Positions 44,008-45,043 of a stretch of DNA of 45,043 bases are shown here, in pieces. The DNA comes from Candidatus Thermoflexus japonica (GTDB lineage: Bacteria; Chloroflexota; Anaerolineae; Thermoflexales; Thermoflexaceae): assembly GCA_002898735.1 (NCBI GenBank), contig BEHY01000016.1:1-45043 (forward strand), in the 5' to 3' direction. The notes below the pieces were generated by a model. The model was not told the DNA's origin. It was given only the letters and a program-made list of their open reading frames with translations, and ran no database searches. Position 1 is the stretch's first letter. Every line of letters begins with the position of its first letter. The translations under genes were made by a program, and so were the position numbers.

Positions 44008-44862
44008 TCAGGCGGTTCGAAGCATCCCATGGGGATCCCACCGGAGGCGTTCCACCGGGCCATCCCGGCCGATCAATCGGCGAAGCTGCTCCTGGAAATG
44101 CGCCGGGTCGCCCGTGGTGAGGAAGCGGTGAGGGTGGGTCCCTGCGTGGATCTCCCCTCCGGCCTCCCGGATATCGGCCTGCCAGATTTCCGCCGCCCGG
44201 CGGGCCACGGCCGGAGCGGGGTCGATCAGGGCGATCTCCGGGCCGATCAGACGGCGGATCAATGGGGCGAGGAACGTGTAGTGGGTGCAGGCCAGCACCA
44301 GCACGTCGGCGCCTGCCTGGAGAACCGGCTCCAGATGATGACGAACCCGCGCCTCGGCCGCCGTTCCTTCCAGAAGGCCTTCCTCTACCTGCTCCACCCA
44401 TCCGCTGCAAACCCGAGGGACCACCCGGACCTCCCGGGCGAACCGTTCCACGACGCGGGCCATGAGGGGACCGTTCAGCGTGCCGAAGGTTCCCAGCACG
44501 CCGATCACCCCGGTTCGGGTTTGCGCGACGGCGGGCTTCACCGCGGGCTCAATGCCCACGAAAGGGACTCCCGGGAAGGTTTCCCGGAGCGGCCAGAGGG
44601 CCGCGGCCGAGATGGTATGGCTGGCCACCACGATCAGGCGGGCTCCCTGGCTCAGCAGGAAACGGGTGATCGCCCCGGCGAAACGTCGGATCTCTTCGGG
44701 GGATCGAGGTCCGTAGGGAACGTGAATCTGATCGGCCACATACAGCGTGGGAGCGTCCGGGGCCAGGCGGACGAATTCCCGCCATACCGCCAGCCCTCCC
44801 ACGCCGGAATCGAAGAACCCCACGATGGGCATGGGCTCCGTCATCGGATCCACCGGCATCAT
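44008..44862 (-). CDS. Glutamate-racemase-family protein lacking the first catalytic cysteine
   Basis: This is a 284-aa MurI-family protein with GFFDSGVGGL (Asp18) and the second catalytic site LACTHYTFL (Cys192). In MurI the first catalytic cysteine lies in a (V/I)ACNTASA motif; here that site reads VASHTISAAAL, with Ser81-His82 in place of Cys-Asn. The codon is AGC at 44620-44622, so it is two changes away from TGC and not a single base-call error. The rest of the chain is intact. It may be inactive as a racemase, or have changed mechanism or substrate. I chose the ATG at 44862; ATG codons at 44859, 44844 and 44832 are also possible. Family assignment is firm, activity is not, so I give no gene symbol. 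Confidence 0.8.
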   Translation of the reverse strand: MMPVDPMTEPMPIVGFFDSGVGGLAVWREFVRLAPDAPTLYVADQIHVPYGPRSPEEIRRFAGAITRFLLSQGARLIVVASHTISAAALWPLRETFPGVPFVGIEPAVKPAVAQTRTGVIGVLGTFGTLNGPLMARVVERFAREVRVVPRVCSGWVEQVEEGLLEGTAAEARVRHHLEPVLQAGADVLVLACTHYTFLAPLIRRLIGPEIALIDPAPAVARRAAEIWQADIREAGGEIHAGTHPHRFLTTGDPAHFQEQLRRLIGRDGPVERLRWDPHGMLRTA

Positions 44863-44878
44863 CGAGGGAGGTCCTTGT

Positions 44879-44959
44879 TCACGATAGGGCCCCGGTGCAA
44901 CGTTCCGGCACCCATCGGGCTTCCTCCAGGGCCCTTCGCGCATCTTCCTCGCTGGTCAT
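44879..44959 (-). CDS. Possible 26-codon ORF coupled to the upstream gene
   Basis: ATG at 44957-44959 overlaps the stop of the truncated gene upstream (TATGA), and the frame runs 26 codons, acidic at first (MTSEEDARRALEEARW), to a TGA 17 bases before the MurI-family start. It may be a short coupled ORF or chance. Confidence 0.25.
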   Translation of the reverse strand: MTSEEDARRALEEARWVPERCTGALS

Positions 44960-45043
44960 AGCTCAATGATCTCTCCGGGGCGGAAATCGGGTTTCAGATC
45001 CCAGTACCGGATAGCCCCCTGGCGTTTCCGCTGGGCGCCCAGC
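44956..45043 (-). CDS. 3' end of a gene cut by the window edge
   Basis: The last 28 codons of a minus-strand gene (starting LGAQRKRQGAIRYWDL and ending GEIIEL) run in from the right edge. There is too little to name a family. The stop overlaps the start of a small frame, so the gene may be cotranscribed with the MurI-family gene. Confidence 0.45.
   Translation of the reverse strand, partial: LGAQRKRQGAIRYWDLKPDFRPGEIIEL

Overview
The window is high-GC bacterial DNA with dense gene packing, many GTG starts, strong AGGAGG-type ribosome sites, ATGA overlaps, and secreted proteins with Pro/Thr-rich linkers behind lipoprotein signals. With a TrmFO-type tRNA methyltransferase, an AhcY without the usual C-terminal KPDHYRY tail, and an aerobic aromatic-acid pathway, this suggests a thermophilic Chloroflexota (Thermoflexus-like). 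That assignment is inference; there is no rRNA or other phylogenetic marker.

Layout. 1-3.4 kb: a DUF6883-like remnant, an ECF sigma factor with a membrane-anchored partner, and a secreted protein with two near-identical 51-residue repeats and a calcium-type beta/gamma-crystallin domain. 3.5-8.8 kb: carA-carB behind a near-consensus promoter, then a small DUF318/ArsP-like permease and a textbook intrinsic terminator. 9.1-12.3 kb: a second ECF sigma/zinc anti-sigma pair followed by a bactofilin-like membrane protein and a lipoprotein. 12.5-18.6 kb: a DHA2-type MFS exporter, a DUF3352 protein, an LppX/LprG-like lipoprotein, an orphan CARF-PD-(D/E)XK nuclease of the Card1/DUF1887 type, and a multi-pass membrane protein. 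18.6-21.5 kb: divergent trmFO and ahcY.

21.6-37.8 kb is one long minus-strand catabolic region: livK-livH-livM-livG-livF, hpaC, a dapA-like aldolase/synthase, a 113-aa membrane protein, a fumarylacetoacetate-hydrolase-family enzyme, hpaE, hpaB, hpaD, an alpha/beta hydrolase, paaK, an interrupted propeller gene and a PaaI-like thioesterase. It begins at a TTGACA-17-TATAAA promoter, followed by a palindrome resembling the PaaR (TetR-family phenylacetate repressor) operator. The genes describe uptake of aromatic acids, 3-hydroxylation of 4-hydroxyphenylacetate (HpaBC), extradiol cleavage of homoprotocatechuate (HpaD), oxidation (HpaE) and decarboxylation/isomerisation (FAH family). PaaK activates phenylacetate to its CoA ester.

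37.9-45 kb: a Cys-rich protein of unknown function coupled to a HAD phosphatase, three envelope genes ending in an L,D-transpeptidase, and on the minus strand a mutarotase-like protein, a PII-like protein and a CPA2 cation/proton antiporter. A MurI homologue lacking its first catalytic cysteine and a truncated gene follow.

The items most worth a second look are the orphan CARF nuclease, the Cys-to-Ser MurI, the hpa/paa/liv operon with its putative PaaR-like site, the crystallin-repeat protein, the PII-like/antiporter pair, and the in-frame TGA in the propeller gene.
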